A stretch of DNA of 64,000 nt from Leisingera coralii. Its GTDB lineage: Bacteria; Pseudomonadota; Alphaproteobacteria; Rhodobacterales; Rhodobacteraceae. Where the stretch lies: assembly GCF_049056525.1 (NCBI RefSeq), contig NZ_JBHUPT010000014.1:1-64000 (forward strand), read 5' to 3'. Shown one piece after another: positions 1-9,126 of this stretch (within the stretch, counting starts at the first letter, position 1; each line of letters begins with the position of its first letter). Both the position numbers and the translations under genes were made by a program. Below the pieces are notes generated by a model that did not search any database, was not told where the DNA came from, and saw nothing but the letters and a program-made list of their open reading frames with translations.

Positions 1-184
1 CCCGCGCCGCGTCCGCGGCGCCAGGCTCAACGGGAAGAGGGCCTCGCCAGAGGCGCGATGACGGGCGGGAGAGCGCCCGGGCCGCCGGTTGTACGGCAGG
101 TTTTTGTTCCGGCGGGAAAATTGCCCGGACTGCCAAAAGGCTGGCAAACGGGTGGAGCCCCAAGGAGCGTCCGCCCGCCGCAGG

Positions 185-1576
185 TTACTTGCGTGACAGG
201 GCGTCCAGGATGCGGGCCCAGGAGCGGATGCCCTTGTGGAAGCTTTTCAGGTCGTACTTCTCGTTCGGCGAGTGGATCGCGTCATCCTCGTTGGCAAAGC
301 CGGCCAGCATCGATTCCATGCCCAGGATCGACTTGAAGAAACCCGCGATCGGGATCGAGCCGCCCATGCCGCAGAACACCGCCTCGCGCTGCCATTCGTC
401 CGACAGGGCGGAACGCGCTGCTGCGAACTCGGGGCGGGTGATGTCCATGACGGAGGCCTTGGAGCCTTCGAGATCGTTGTCCCAGACCACCTTGCAGTCG
501 GGTTTCAGCTGCGCTTCCACATGCTTGCGGATCTTCACCCGCAGCGCGTCGGGGTCCATGTCGCCGACCAGGCGGCAGGTGATCTTGCAATGCGCCTCCG
601 ACGGGATCACGGTCTTGGAGCCGGCGCCGTTGTAGCCGCCCCAGAGACCGTTCACCTCCAGCGTCGGGCGGGCCCACTGCTGTTCCAGCACCGAGCGGTC
701 CTTTTCGCCATGCGCCTGAGTGTAGCCTGCGTTGGCGAGGTAGTCCTTCTCGTCAAAGCCGCAGCCCTCCCACTGGCGCAGCTGGTCCTCGGGCACCTCG
801 TGCACGCCTTCGTAGAAGCCTTCGACGGCAACCTTGCCGGTCTCCTCGTCGTAGAAGGAGGCGACGATGCGGCTGAGCTCGCGCAGGGGGTTCAGGCCGG
901 GGCCGCCGTAGTGGCCGGAGTGCAGGTCGATGCGCGGGCCGATCACGGTGAACTCATCCTTCAGCATGCCGCGCAGCTGCGAGGAGATCGACGGCACCCC
1001 GCGCGACACCATCGAGGTGTCGCAGATCAGCGCGATGTCGGCTTTCAGTTCTTCGGCGTTGGCTTCCATGAAGGGGATCAGCGAGGGCGAGCCGGATTCC
1101 TCTTCGCCTTCGAAGAAGAAGGTGATGCGGCAGGGCAGGGAGCCGTTCACGGCCTTCCAGGCGCGGCAGGCCTCGACAAAGGTCATCAGCTGGCCCTTGT
1201 CATCGGAGGCGCCGCGGCCGCGGATCACGGTGCCGTTCGGGGTTTCCTCCAGCTGCGGCTCGAACGGCGGCGTTTTCCAGAGGTTCAGCGGGTCGACCGG
1301 CTGCACATCATAGTGGCCGTAGAACAGCACATGCGGCGCGTCCGCATTTTCCTCACCCACGTGGCCGACCACCATCGGGTGGCCCGGGGTGGTGCGTTTC
1401 TCCGCCCTGATGCCGATGCTGTTTAGGTCGGCCACCAGCCAGTCCGCGGCCTTGTCGCACTCTGCCATATAGGCCGGGTCGGTGGAAATCGACTGGATCC
1501 GCAACAGCTCCATCAGCCGCCCGGTTGCGGCGTCCAGCTCTGCGTCGATCCGGTCCAGAACGTCATTCAGTGCCAT
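185..1576 (-). CDS. M20 family metallopeptidase (dipeptidase, CNDP-like)
   Basis: 463-residue cytosolic di-zinc dipeptidase of the M20/carnosinase type, expected to hydrolyse dipeptides. Visible motifs are the first metal segment YGHYDVQP (H88, D90), the bridging aspartate in GRGASDDKG (D125), the catalytic and metal glutamates in FEGEEESGS (E159, E160), and LHSGHYGG in the lid domain. The ATG at 1576 was preferred over an upstream ATG at 1759 because CAGGAGAG lies just 5' of it and the extra 61 residues do not look like family sequence. The gene stands alone and diverges from hemA. Substrate cannot be told from sequence. Confidence 0.9.
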   Translation of the reverse strand: MALNDVLDRIDAELDAATGRLMELLRIQSISTDPAYMAECDKAADWLVADLNSIGIRAEKRTTPGHPMVVGHVGEENADAPHVLFYGHYDVQPVDPLNLWKTPPFEPQLEETPNGTVIRGRGASDDKGQLMTFVEACRAWKAVNGSLPCRITFFFEGEEESGSPSLIPFMEANAEELKADIALICDTSMVSRGVPSISSQLRGMLKDEFTVIGPRIDLHSGHYGGPGLNPLRELSRIVASFYDEETGKVAVEGFYEGVHEVPEDQLRQWEGCGFDEKDYLANAGYTQAHGEKDRSVLEQQWARPTLEVNGLWGGYNGAGSKTVIPSEAHCKITCRLVGDMDPDALRVKIRKHVEAQLKPDCKVVWDNDLEGSKASVMDITRPEFAAARSALSDEWQREAVFCGMGGSIPIAGFFKSILGMESMLAGFANEDDAIHSPNEKYDLKSFHKGIRSWARILDALSRK

Positions 1577-1979
1577 CTCTTGCTCTCCTGTTTGTCCGGG
1601 GAGGCCCGCGATTTGGGCCAATTTGCCGCGGACCCTAGCAGCGCGTTCGGGGAGGGGCCAGAGGGAGCAGCGCAGGATTTTCCCGTATTTTTCGGGCTGC
1701 AAGCTTTCGATACTGCTACTGAACATCCGTGCCCCGGAACCAAGACAGAGGTGTCGCAAACGGCGGCTGGTGCGGCGCAGTTGTCTTTGCCCGGGCTTGG
1801 ACTAAGTTTTATTTGACCTGCATCAATGTTGCACACCCCCTGGCGCGCGTATGCAGTTGATCGAAAGGGGCACCTGCGGTAACCATTCCTGAACGTGAAT
1901 GTGGTCTTACTGCCGGACGGCCAAGCCCTTTACACAGCCCGAGTGCTTCTGTGAGGCACAATTAGCTATGGAGATGCCG
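1577..1979. other. Divergent intergenic region, pepM20 / hemA
   Basis: About 400 bases between two divergent genes. It holds the Shine-Dalgarno of the M20 peptidase at its left edge and an FNR-type dyad at 1813-1826. No further gene is convincing; the reading frames that cross it are unlike any family and lack good ribosome sites. Confidence 0.6.
1813..1826. promoter_or_regulatory. FNR/FnrL-type binding site upstream of hemA
   Basis: TTGAC-N4-ATCAA is a near-perfect match to the FNR consensus TTGAT-N4-ATCAA, about 150 bases before the hemA start. Anaerobic control of hemA by FnrL through such a site is known in Rhodobacter sphaeroides. That it acts on hemA here is inference from position. 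Confidence 0.7.
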
Positions 1980-3203
1980 GTGGACTATACCGCGAAACTG
2001 GACGCTGCTATTGCCAGCCTGCACGAAGAAGGACGCTACCGGACCTTCATCGATATCGAGCGCAAGAAGGGCCATTTCCCGCATGCGGTCTGGACCCGTC
2101 CGGACGGCACCAAGCAGGACATCACCGTCTGGTGCGGCAACGACTACCTCGGCATGGGCCAGAACCCTGTTGTTCTGCAGGCGATGCATGATGCGATCGA
2201 CGCCACCGGCGCAGGCTCCGGCGGCACCCGCAACATCTCCGGCACCACGGTCTATCACAAGCGGCTGGAAGCGGAACTGGCCGACCTGCACGGCAAGGAA
2301 GCGGCGCTGCTGTTCACCTCTGCCTATATCGCCAATGATGCGACGCTGAGCACTCTGCCCAAGCTGTTCCCCGGGCTGATCATCTATTCCGACGCGCTGA
2401 ACCATGCCTCGATGATCGAAGGCGTGCGCCGCAACGGCGGTGCCAAGCGCATCTTCCGCCACAATGACGTCGCTCATCTGCGCGAGCTGCTGGAAGCCGA
2501 CGACCCCAAGGCGCCCAAGCTGATTGCGTTTGAATCGGTTTATTCGATGGATGGCGATTTCGGCCCCATTGCCGAGATCTGCGATCTTGCCGAGGAGTTC
2601 GGCGCGCTGACCTATATCGACGAGGTGCACGCAGTCGGCATGTATGGCCCCCGCGGCGGCGGCGTGACCGAGCGCGACCAGCTGGCGCACCGGATCGACA
2701 TCATCAATGGCACCCTGGCCAAGGCCTATGGCGTGATGGGCGGCTATATCGCGGCCTCCGCCAAGATGTGCGATGCCATCCGCTCCTATGCGCCGGGCTT
2801 CATCTTTACCACCTCTCTGGCGCCCGCCGTGGCGGCAGGGGCGGCGGCCTCCGTGGCGTTTCTCAAGGGCGCGCAGGATCTGCGCGACAAGCACCAGGAC
2901 CAGGCCAAGGTCCTGAAACTGCGGCTCAAGGGGCTGGGCCTGCCGATCATCGACCACGGCAGCCACATCGTTCCGGTGATCGTCGGCAACCCGGTCCACA
3001 CCAAGGTGCTGTCCGACCACCTGCTGGAGGACTACGGCATCTACGTGCAGCCGATCAATTTCCCCACCGTGCCGCGCGGCACCGAACGGCTGCGCTTCAC
3101 GCCCTCGCCGGTGCATGGCCCCAAGGAGATCGATGCGCTGGTCAAGGCGATGGACTCATTGTGGTCGCATTGTGCGCTGAATCGTGCCGAACTTGCCGGT
3201 TAA
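1980..3203 (+). CDS. hemA: 5-aminolevulinate synthase
   Basis: PLP enzyme that condenses glycine and succinyl-CoA to 5-aminolevulinate, the first step of the C4 (Shemin) tetrapyrrole pathway. From the GTG at 1980 the protein is 407 residues, the length of Rhodobacter HemA, and begins DYTAKLD as expected. GGAG sits six bases upstream; ATGs at 1968 and 1974 would add only MEMP. Hallmarks are TGAGSGGTRNISGT, the aspartate and histidine of YIDEVHAVGMYG, and the PLP lysine K248 in GTLAKAYGVMGGY. An FNR-type box lies upstream, suggesting oxygen-responsive expression. It is the expected single-gene unit. Confidence 0.97.
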   Translation: MDYTAKLDAAIASLHEEGRYRTFIDIERKKGHFPHAVWTRPDGTKQDITVWCGNDYLGMGQNPVVLQAMHDAIDATGAGSGGTRNISGTTVYHKRLEAELADLHGKEAALLFTSAYIANDATLSTLPKLFPGLIIYSDALNHASMIEGVRRNGGAKRIFRHNDVAHLRELLEADDPKAPKLIAFESVYSMDGDFGPIAEICDLAEEFGALTYIDEVHAVGMYGPRGGGVTERDQLAHRIDIINGTLAKAYGVMGGYIAASAKMCDAIRSYAPGFIFTTSLAPAVAAGAAASVAFLKGAQDLRDKHQDQAKVLKLRLKGLGLPIIDHGSHIVPVIVGNPVHTKVLSDHLLEDYGIYVQPINFPTVPRGTERLRFTPSPVHGPKEIDALVKAMDSLWSHCALNRAELAG

Positions 3204-3206
3204 CAT

Positions 3207-3226
3207 ACTGATCAGTGTAAATTTAC
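3207..3226. promoter_or_regulatory. Two abutting 10-bp palindromes
   Basis: ACTGATCAGT (3207-3216) is followed without a gap by GTAAATTTAC (3217-3226), both perfect palindromes, in the 128-base gap between hemA and the RodZ-like gene. This looks like an operator or part of the downstream promoter, but no regulator can be named. Confidence 0.35.
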
Positions 3227-3331
3227 GCTGAGTGTGTTACGCTGTTGTCAACTAATGAGTGGATCTGAGTCGCGAATGTGATTCTTTCACCACTCTGCAA
3301 CGAGGCGACAGGCATTTATGGGACGGCAGGC

Positions 3332-4540
3332 ATGATCGGGCGCTTCACCCAGCGCAAGCAAGAAGAGCATGGCGAACCACCAGAGCCGAAAGGTTTTGAT
3401 GATTTCGAGTTGAAGCTTGGCGACGTGATGCGCGGCGAGCGGGCGACGATGGGCAAATCGCTGCTCGACGTCCAGCGCGAGCTGCGGATCAAGGCTTCCT
3501 ACATCGCCGCCATCGAAAACTCCGATCCTTCCGCCTTTGACACCCCCGGATTCATCGCAGGGTATGTGCGCTCCTACGCGCGCTACCTCAACATGGATGC
3601 CGAGCAGGCGTTCCAGGATTTCTGCAAGGAAAGCGGGTTTTCCGTCGCCCATGGCATGTCGGCCGAGGCGTCCAGCCGCAGCAAGTCGGGCGCGGCGCCG
3701 ACCGCCAAGTCCACCGGTCTGGGCGGCGATGCCTTTGCTTCTCCGAATACGCCCTTCATTCCTGCTCCCAGCAGCTTCCTCAGCCAGATCGAACCGCGTG
3801 CAGTTGGTTCGCTGATGGTGCTGACGGCGCTGATCGGCGGCATCACCTATGGCGGCTGGGCCGTGCTGAAAGAGGTGCAGCAGGTGCAGTTCGCACCGGT
3901 GGATCAGACCCCGGCGGTGCTGGCGGATCTCGACCCGCTCAGCAGCGCGGTGCTGGAAGTTGCCGAGGGCAGCCAGGATCCGGCGGCTGAGGCGCTGGAC
4001 CGGCTCTACCGCCCGCAGGCGCTGGATGTGCCGGTTCTGGTGGCGCGCGACGCGCCGATTTCGACCCTGGATCCCGCCACCATCGGCAACTTTGCCGCGC
4101 CGGAACTGCCCACTGTCGCCCTGGCCGAGGCCAGTATGACGTTTGAGGAAGATGCGCCGTCGCAGCCGGTGCCGCAGGTGGTGGCCGAAGTTCAGCCGGG
4201 CGTTGAAATGGTGGCGGTGCGACCTTCCTGGGTGCAGGTCACCGCGGCCGATGGCAGCGTGATCCTGGAAACCATCATGGATGCAGGCCAGCGGTTCGAG
4301 GTGCCCCTGACCGAGGATGCGCCGCGTCTGCGCACCGGGGAAAGCAGCGCCATCTATTTCGCGGTGAACGGCGAGCATTTCGGTCCGGTCGGCAAGCGCG
4401 GGCAGGTTACCAAGAACGTCGAATTGTCGATGGATGCGATCACCGGCCGGTTTGAACTTGCCGATCTGCAGGATGGCAAGAACGAGGCCTTGGCGACTTT
4501 GGTTGCGCAGCTTCAGGCCGAACAGCAGCCCGCCGAATAA
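3332..4540 (+). CDS. RodZ-like helix-turn-helix membrane protein
   Basis: 402-residue bitopic protein with the RodZ architecture. A cytoplasmic helix-turn-helix (about residues 27-95, with KSLLDVQRELRIKASYIAAIE) is followed by a low-complexity linker, one membrane span (about 158-178) and a periplasmic C-terminal domain of the DUF4115 type (about 300-380, with SWVQVTAADGSVILETIM). RodZ links MreB to the cell-wall elongation machinery; that role is inferred from the family. Start chosen at the ATG with GGGA eight bases upstream; an in-frame codon at 3278 would add residues that look like noise. It lies just before ispG, an arrangement common in alphaproteobacteria. Confidence 0.8.
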   Translation: MIGRFTQRKQEEHGEPPEPKGFDDFELKLGDVMRGERATMGKSLLDVQRELRIKASYIAAIENSDPSAFDTPGFIAGYVRSYARYLNMDAEQAFQDFCKESGFSVAHGMSAEASSRSKSGAAPTAKSTGLGGDAFASPNTPFIPAPSSFLSQIEPRAVGSLMVLTALIGGITYGGWAVLKEVQQVQFAPVDQTPAVLADLDPLSSAVLEVAEGSQDPAAEALDRLYRPQALDVPVLVARDAPISTLDPATIGNFAAPELPTVALAEASMTFEEDAPSQPVPQVVAEVQPGVEMVAVRPSWVQVTAADGSVILETIMDAGQRFEVPLTEDAPRLRTGESSAIYFAVNGEHFGPVGKRGQVTKNVELSMDAITGRFELADLQDGKNEALATLVAQLQAEQQPAE

Positions 4541-4562
4541 CCCTTTCGCAGGAATTCGCACA

Positions 4563-4598
4563 AGACGCCCGGTGCTGCCATTGCAGCGCCGGGCGTCT
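4563..4598 (+). terminator. Long hairpin between the RodZ-like gene and ispG
   Basis: AGACGCCCGG (4563-4572) pairs with CCGGGCGTCT (4589-4598), continued inward by a T-G wobble and GCTGC/GCAGC around the loop CATT, giving a 16-bp stem. There is no U-tract, so it may be a processing or stabilising hairpin rather than an intrinsic terminator. Confidence 0.5.
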
Positions 4599-4643
4599 GC
4601 ACGTATCTAACCACTAACAGGATCCAGCCGGGACACGAACTGC

Positions 4644-5765
4644 ATGTCGATGAACCACATCCGCCCCTGGCGCCATATCGAGCGCCGCAAGAGCCGCCAG
4701 ATCCATGTGGGCAATGTGCCCGTTGGCGGTGATGCCCCGATTGCGGTGCAGACCATGACCAACACGCTGACCACCGATGTGGCGGCCACTGTGGCACAGG
4801 TTCAGGCCGCGGCTGAGGCGGGTGCCGACCTGGTGCGGGTTTCGGTGCCGGATGAGGCGTCCTCCAAGGCGCTGAAGGAGATCGTCCGCGAAAGCCCGGT
4901 GCCGATCGTCGCCGACATCCATTTCCACTACAAGCGTGGCATCGAGGCCGCGGAAGCCGGTGCCGCCTGCCTGCGCATCAATCCGGGCAATATCGGAGAC
5001 GAGAAGCGCGTGGCCGAGGTGATCAAGGCTGCCCGCGACCATAGTTGCTCGATCCGGATCGGGGTGAACGCAGGGAGCCTGGAAAAGCACCTGCTGGACA
5101 AATACGGCGAGCCCTGTCCGGAAGCGATGGTGGAGTCCGGCCTCGACCACATCCGCATTCTGCAGGACCACGACTTCCACGAGTTCAAGATTTCGGTGAA
5201 GGCGTCCGACGTCTTCATGTCGGCCGCTGCGTACCAGCAGCTGGCAGAGGCCACCGACGCGCCGATCCACCTGGGCATCACCGAGGCGGGCGGTTTTGTC
5301 TCCGGCACCATCAAATCGGCGATCGGCCTGGGCCAGCTGCTGTGGATGGGGATCGGCGACACGCTGCGCGTCAGCCTCTCCGCCGATCCGGTGGAGGAGG
5401 TGAAAGTGGGCTTCGAGATCCTCAAATCCCTTGGCTTGCGTCACCGCGGCGTCAATATCATCTCCTGCCCCTCCTGCGCGCGGCAGGGGTTCGACGTGAT
5501 CAGGACGGTGGAAACGCTGGAGGAGCGGCTGGCCCATATCCACACCCCGATGAGCCTCAGCATCATTGGCTGCGTGGTGAACGGCCCGGGCGAGGCGCTG
5601 ATGACGGATGTCGGCTTCACCGGCGGCGGTGCGGGTTCCGGCATGGTCTATCTGGCGGGCAAGGCCAGCCACAAGATGTCCAACGAGCAGATGGTCGACC
5701 ACATCGTCGAAGAGGTCGAGAAAAAGGCCGCCCAGATCGAGGCGGCCCAGGATGCAGCGGAGTGA
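4644..5765 (+). CDS. ispG: 4-hydroxy-3-methylbut-2-enyl diphosphate synthase, flavodoxin-dependent
   Basis: 373-residue iron-sulfur enzyme of the MEP isoprenoid pathway. It reductively opens methylerythritol cyclodiphosphate to HMBPP. The N-terminal TIM barrel begins with SRQIHVGNVPVGG and VQTMTNT. The C-terminal domain carries the [4Fe-4S] cysteines C275 and C278 (CPSCARQ) and C310 (IGCVVNGPGEA), followed by E317. Length matches the bacterial type without the plant insert. A second in-frame ATG at 4650 could also serve as start; neither has a strong ribosome site. In a photoheterotroph-related lineage it feeds quinones and carotenoids. Confidence 0.97.
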   Translation: MSMNHIRPWRHIERRKSRQIHVGNVPVGGDAPIAVQTMTNTLTTDVAATVAQVQAAAEAGADLVRVSVPDEASSKALKEIVRESPVPIVADIHFHYKRGIEAAEAGAACLRINPGNIGDEKRVAEVIKAARDHSCSIRIGVNAGSLEKHLLDKYGEPCPEAMVESGLDHIRILQDHDFHEFKISVKASDVFMSAAAYQQLAEATDAPIHLGITEAGGFVSGTIKSAIGLGQLLWMGIGDTLRVSLSADPVEEVKVGFEILKSLGLRHRGVNIISCPSCARQGFDVIRTVETLEERLAHIHTPMSLSIIGCVVNGPGEALMTDVGFTGGGAGSGMVYLAGKASHKMSNEQMVDHIVEEVEKKAAQIEAAQDAAE

Positions 5766-5775
5766 GCATCCGCTC

Positions 5776-5801
5776 TTCATCTGGCTGGAAATATCCCGGG
5801 G
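5776..5801 (+). repeat. Dispersed 26-bp repeat, copy 1
   Basis: A 26-base element beginning TTCATCTGGCTGGAAATA and ending CCCGGGG. Its reverse complement recurs at 33266-33291 with one mismatch. Both copies lie just outside gene ends beside GC hairpins. Confidence 0.65.
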
Positions 5802-5802
5802 T

Positions 5803-5819
5803 CCGGGGCAGCGCCCCGG
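5803..5819. terminator. GC hairpin downstream of ispG
   Basis: CCGGGGC (5803-5809), loop AGC, GCCCCGG (5813-5819): a perfect 7-bp stem between the convergent ispG and dsbA-like genes. No U-tract follows on either strand, so terminator function is only likely. Confidence 0.45.
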
Positions 5820-5841
5820 TCCCGCCGGTTCAGGGTGACCC

Positions 5842-6606
5842 TCAGCTGCGCTTCTCGCGGATCTCCGCCACCATGATCTCCATCTGGTCGGCAGGCAGGT
5901 AGCCGCGCAGCAGCTCATTGCCCAGAACAAAGGTCGGGGTGCCGGAAATCGCCATCTTCTGCGCCAGCGCGCGGGTCTGGCGCAGCTCGGCGGTCACCTC
6001 TTCGCTGTCCATCTTTGCAAAGATTGCATCGGCATCCAGCGACAGCCCTTCGGCCAGGCGGCGCAGCGCAACCTCATTCGGCTCTCCGCCAAACTCGATC
6101 AGCGCATCGTGCACCTGCTTATAGGCATCGCCGCCTGCAACTTGCTTGGTGGCCACCGCAAAACGCGAGGACAGCACTGAAGCTTCGCCCAGGATCGGGA
6201 ACTCCTTGATCACCAGGCGGATGTTGCCGTCGCTCTCCAGGAGCTTTTCCACCTCCGGCGCGGCGCGGCGGCAGTAGCCGCAGCGGTAGTCCATGAACTC
6301 GACCAGGGTGATGTCGCCGTCGAGGTTGCCGCCGACCCAGGAATAGCCGTCGTTTTGCAGCTCCTCCAGGTTCTCGGCGACCAGCACGTCATCGCGGGCA
6401 GCCTCTGCCTGCTGCTGGCGCTGCTCCAGCAGGTCGACCGCCTCCAGGATCAGCTCAGGGTTGGCCAGGATGTATTCGCGGACCTCATTGCCAAAGGCTT
6501 CACGCTCGGCTTCGGACATGCTGTTGATGTCAAAGGCCTTTGCAGGCACGCCCAGCAGGGCGAGGGCGGTGGCAGCCGCGGTGGCGGTGCGGGTGAAAGG
6601 GGTCAT
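5842..6606 (-). CDS. DsbA/ScsC-type periplasmic thiol oxidoreductase
   Basis: 254-residue secreted thioredoxin-fold protein. A signal peptide ends at about residue 24 (VPAKA-FD). An N-terminal helical segment (about 31-68, REAFGNEVREYILANPELI) matches the trimerisation region of ScsC-like proteins. The DSBA domain carries the redox pair C109-GY-C112 in DYRCGYC and the cis-proline loop SGTPTF (P224). It should catalyse disulfide formation or isomerisation in the periplasm. Its ATG overlaps the stop of the M48 protease gene by four bases (ATGA), so the two are probably translationally coupled in one mRNA. Bacterial BdbD-like naming is equally possible. Confidence 0.88.
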   Translation of the reverse strand: MTPFTRTATAAATALALLGVPAKAFDINSMSEAEREAFGNEVREYILANPELILEAVDLLEQRQQQAEAARDDVLVAENLEELQNDGYSWVGGNLDGDITLVEFMDYRCGYCRRAAPEVEKLLESDGNIRLVIKEFPILGEASVLSSRFAVATKQVAGGDAYKQVHDALIEFGGEPNEVALRRLAEGLSLDADAIFAKMDSEEVTAELRQTRALAQKMAISGTPTFVLGNELLRGYLPADQMEIMVAEIREKRS

Positions 6607-7958
6607 TTTCTTCTCTTTCTCTTCTGAGCTTGTTCATAGGCCGACAGCACATCCTGCGCCCGCCGGGCGGCGGGGGATCCTGCTGGCAGCTGGGCAACGG
6701 CCCGTTTGGCGTGAATGCCGGCGTCATCAAGGCGCCCTTGCAAGGCATAGCGTTCGGCGGTGACCAGGGCGGCCATGCCGGTCTGGCCGGTCCTGGCATA
6801 GGCCAGCGACATGTCGCGCAGCAGCACCGGGTTGCGGAAATCGATGGCGCGGGCGCGCTCCATCGACTTGAGCGCCGCCTTGGGCTGGCCTGCGGCCAGC
6901 TGGGCGCGCCCGTAGCCGGTCAGGATCAGCGGGTCCCTGGGAGCAAGGTTCACGGCCTTGCCATAGGCGGCCAAGGCGGCGTTCCACTGCCGGTTCTCGA
7001 TCAGGATCTGCCCCTTCAGTTCATGATAGAAGGGGTCGGAGGGGCGGATGGCCAGCGCGCCGTTCACCGCCTTCAGTGCCTTCTTCAGACTGTTCTGCCG
7101 GTGATAGGCGGCGGCCTCGCGCATCAGGCGGACGTCCTTGAACTGTTCCTCGCGCACCCGGCGCAGGGTCCATTTCGGCGCTCTGGTAAAGGCCGACAGC
7201 TTGCCGCGGACGCGGGCGAACCAGTATTGCGCCTCCGGGCTGGCCTCGCCCTTGTCGCCATGCGCCGCCAGATAGGCCTGCGCGGCGCGGATGCGGTCGC
7301 GGCTCAGGGGATGGGAGCGGGTATAGGGATCCTGGGTGCCCGCGCTCAGCACTTCCTGGCCGGCAAAGGCGCGGTGCAGGTCGACCAGCCCCTGCGGGCT
7401 GATGCCGGCGCGGTTCAGGTAATCGGCGGCGGAGCGGTCGGCAGAGCTTTCTTCGGCCCGGGTATGGGCCAGGAAGCTGCGCAGCGCGGAGTTCTGGGTG
7501 CCGATGGCAATTCCGCCGGCCGCCTCGCCTGCGCCGGCCGCAGCTGCCAGCGCAGCGAGTGCCAGGCCCAGACCTGCAGCACTGTTGGCGGAGCGCAGAT
7601 TCTGCATCCGCCGCGACAGGTGGCCATTGGTGATATGGGCGGCCTCATGGGCCAGCACCGCCTGCAGCATCTCCGGAGAAGTGACCTTGAGGATCAGCCC
7701 GTAATGCACGAAAATCGTTCGGGAATCCAAAACGAAGGCATTGAAGGACGAGTCATTGACCAAGAGGATGCGCACCCGGTTTGCGTTCAGCCCCGCGGCG
7801 CGCAGCACCGGGGCCGCCAGCCGGTTCAGCCCGTGTTCGATATCCGGATCGCGCAGCAATGAAATGGATGCTGCCTGCGCCGCTGCCGAAAATTGAACCA
7901 GCGCGCAAAGAACAAGAGCCGGGATTGACGCCAGCCGGAAGAAACGGTCAAAACTCAT
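6603..7958 (-). CDS. M48 family metalloprotease with TPR repeats (BepA-like)
   Basis: 451-residue secreted protein. A signal peptide (about 1-29, ending AQA-A) precedes an M48 peptidase domain with the zinc motif HEAAH (H104, E105, H108) in LQAVLAHEAAHITNGHL. The C-terminal half consists of tetratricopeptide-like helices, for example around PLILTGYGRAQLAAGQPKAAL. The architecture matches BepA/YfgC, periplasmic proteases that police outer-membrane protein assembly; that role is inferred. The start at 7958 gives the signal peptide, whereas a longer reading frame to 8153 would run antisense into the aminotransferase gene. First gene of a two-gene operon with the DsbA-like protein. Confidence 0.88.
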   Translation of the reverse strand: MSFDRFFRLASIPALVLCALVQFSAAAQAASISLLRDPDIEHGLNRLAAPVLRAAGLNANRVRILLVNDSSFNAFVLDSRTIFVHYGLILKVTSPEMLQAVLAHEAAHITNGHLSRRMQNLRSANSAAGLGLALAALAAAAGAGEAAGGIAIGTQNSALRSFLAHTRAEESSADRSAADYLNRAGISPQGLVDLHRAFAGQEVLSAGTQDPYTRSHPLSRDRIRAAQAYLAAHGDKGEASPEAQYWFARVRGKLSAFTRAPKWTLRRVREEQFKDVRLMREAAAYHRQNSLKKALKAVNGALAIRPSDPFYHELKGQILIENRQWNAALAAYGKAVNLAPRDPLILTGYGRAQLAAGQPKAALKSMERARAIDFRNPVLLRDMSLAYARTGQTGMAALVTAERYALQGRLDDAGIHAKRAVAQLPAGSPAARRAQDVLSAYEQAQKRKRRK

Positions 7959-7980
7959 GCGCGCACATTGGGAGATAAGC

Positions 7981-9126
7981 ATGCGAAACTCAAGCCGGTC
8001 CGAGGTCGATCCCTTCATTGTGATGGATGTGATGGAAGCCGCCCGCAAGGCCGAGGAGGCCGGCCGCCACATCATCCATATGGAGGTCGGGCAGCCCTCG
8101 ACCGGGGCGCCTGCCGGAGCGCTGAAGGCGCTGGGGAATGCGCTGGAAAACAATGCCTTGGGCTACACTGTTGCGCTTGGCCTGCCGGAACTGCGCAAGC
8201 GCATCGCGCAGTTGTACGGCGACTGGTACAACGTCGACCTGAACCCGGAGCGGGTGATCGTGACGCCGGGTTCCTCCGGCGCTTTTCTGCTCAGCTTCAC
8301 GGCGCTTTTCGACAGCGGCGACCGGGTTGGGATCGGCGCGCCGGGTTATCCCTCCTACCGGCAGATCCTCAAGGCGCTGGGGCTGACGCCGGTGGACATC
8401 CAGACCGCACCCGAAAACCGGCTGCAGCCGGTGGCGGCGGACCTTGCGGGGCAGAAACTGGCAGGCCTGATGGTGGCTTCGCCCGCCAACCCCACCGGCA
8501 CCATGCTGGACCGTACAGCAATGGGCTCGCTGATCGATGCGGCCCAGGCGGAGGGTGCCAGCTTCATCTCCGACGAGATTTATCACGGGCTGGAATATGA
8601 GGCGAAGGCGGTCACCGCGCTGGAGCTGACGGATGAATGCTACGTCATCAATTCCTTCTCCAAGTTCTTCTCGATGACCGGCTGGCGGGTCGGCTGGATG
8701 GTGGTGCCGGAGGATCATGTGCGGGTGGTGGAGCGGATTGCCCAGAACATGTTCATCTGCGCGCCGCATGCGAGCCAGGTCGCGGCGCTGGCCGCATTGG
8801 ACTGCGAGGATGAGATGCGGGAAAACCTGGCTGTCTACGCGAAGAACCGCCAGCTGATGCTGGAAGGGCTGCCCAAGGCCGGTTTCACAAAAATCGCGCC
8901 GCCGGACGGGGCGTTCTATGTCTATGCCGACGTCTCGGACCTGACAGATGACAGCCGCAGCTTTGCCGCCGAAATCCTTGAAAAGGCGGGCGTTGCGGTG
9001 ACCCCGGGGCTGGATTTCGATCCTGTCCGCGGCGCCACCACGCTGCGCTTCTCCTATGCCCGCTCCACCGTGGATATCGAGGAGGGGCTGGCGCGGCTGG
9101 CACTGTACATGGCGTCCAGGGACTGA
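7981..9126 (+). CDS. Class I/II PLP-dependent aminotransferase
   Basis: 381-residue fold-type I aminotransferase. The PLP lysine is K228 in NSFSKFFSMTGWRVGW. ASPANPTGT and SDEIYHGLEY supply the cofactor-ring residues, and the C-terminal segment TTLRFSYARS carries the arginine that grips the substrate carboxylate. GGGAG lies six bases before the ATG. It diverges from the M48 protease gene with only 22 bases between the two start codons, so the promoters must overlap. The substrate is not evident; aspartate, aromatic or alanine-type activity are all possible. Confidence 0.9.
   Translation: MRNSSRSEVDPFIVMDVMEAARKAEEAGRHIIHMEVGQPSTGAPAGALKALGNALENNALGYTVALGLPELRKRIAQLYGDWYNVDLNPERVIVTPGSSGAFLLSFTALFDSGDRVGIGAPGYPSYRQILKALGLTPVDIQTAPENRLQPVAADLAGQKLAGLMVASPANPTGTMLDRTAMGSLIDAAQAEGASFISDEIYHGLEYEAKAVTALELTDECYVINSFSKFFSMTGWRVGWMVVPEDHVRVVERIAQNMFICAPHASQVAALAALDCEDEMRENLAVYAKNRQLMLEGLPKAGFTKIAPPDGAFYVYADVSDLTDDSRSFAAEILEKAGVAVTPGLDFDPVRGATTLRFSYARSTVDIEEGLARLALYMASRD

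Noticed and set aside
1..184. Possible gene at the left edge
   Set aside because: Short GC-rich sequence downstream of the M20 peptidase; a 92-codon frame starting at 58 overlaps that gene antisense and resembles nothing.
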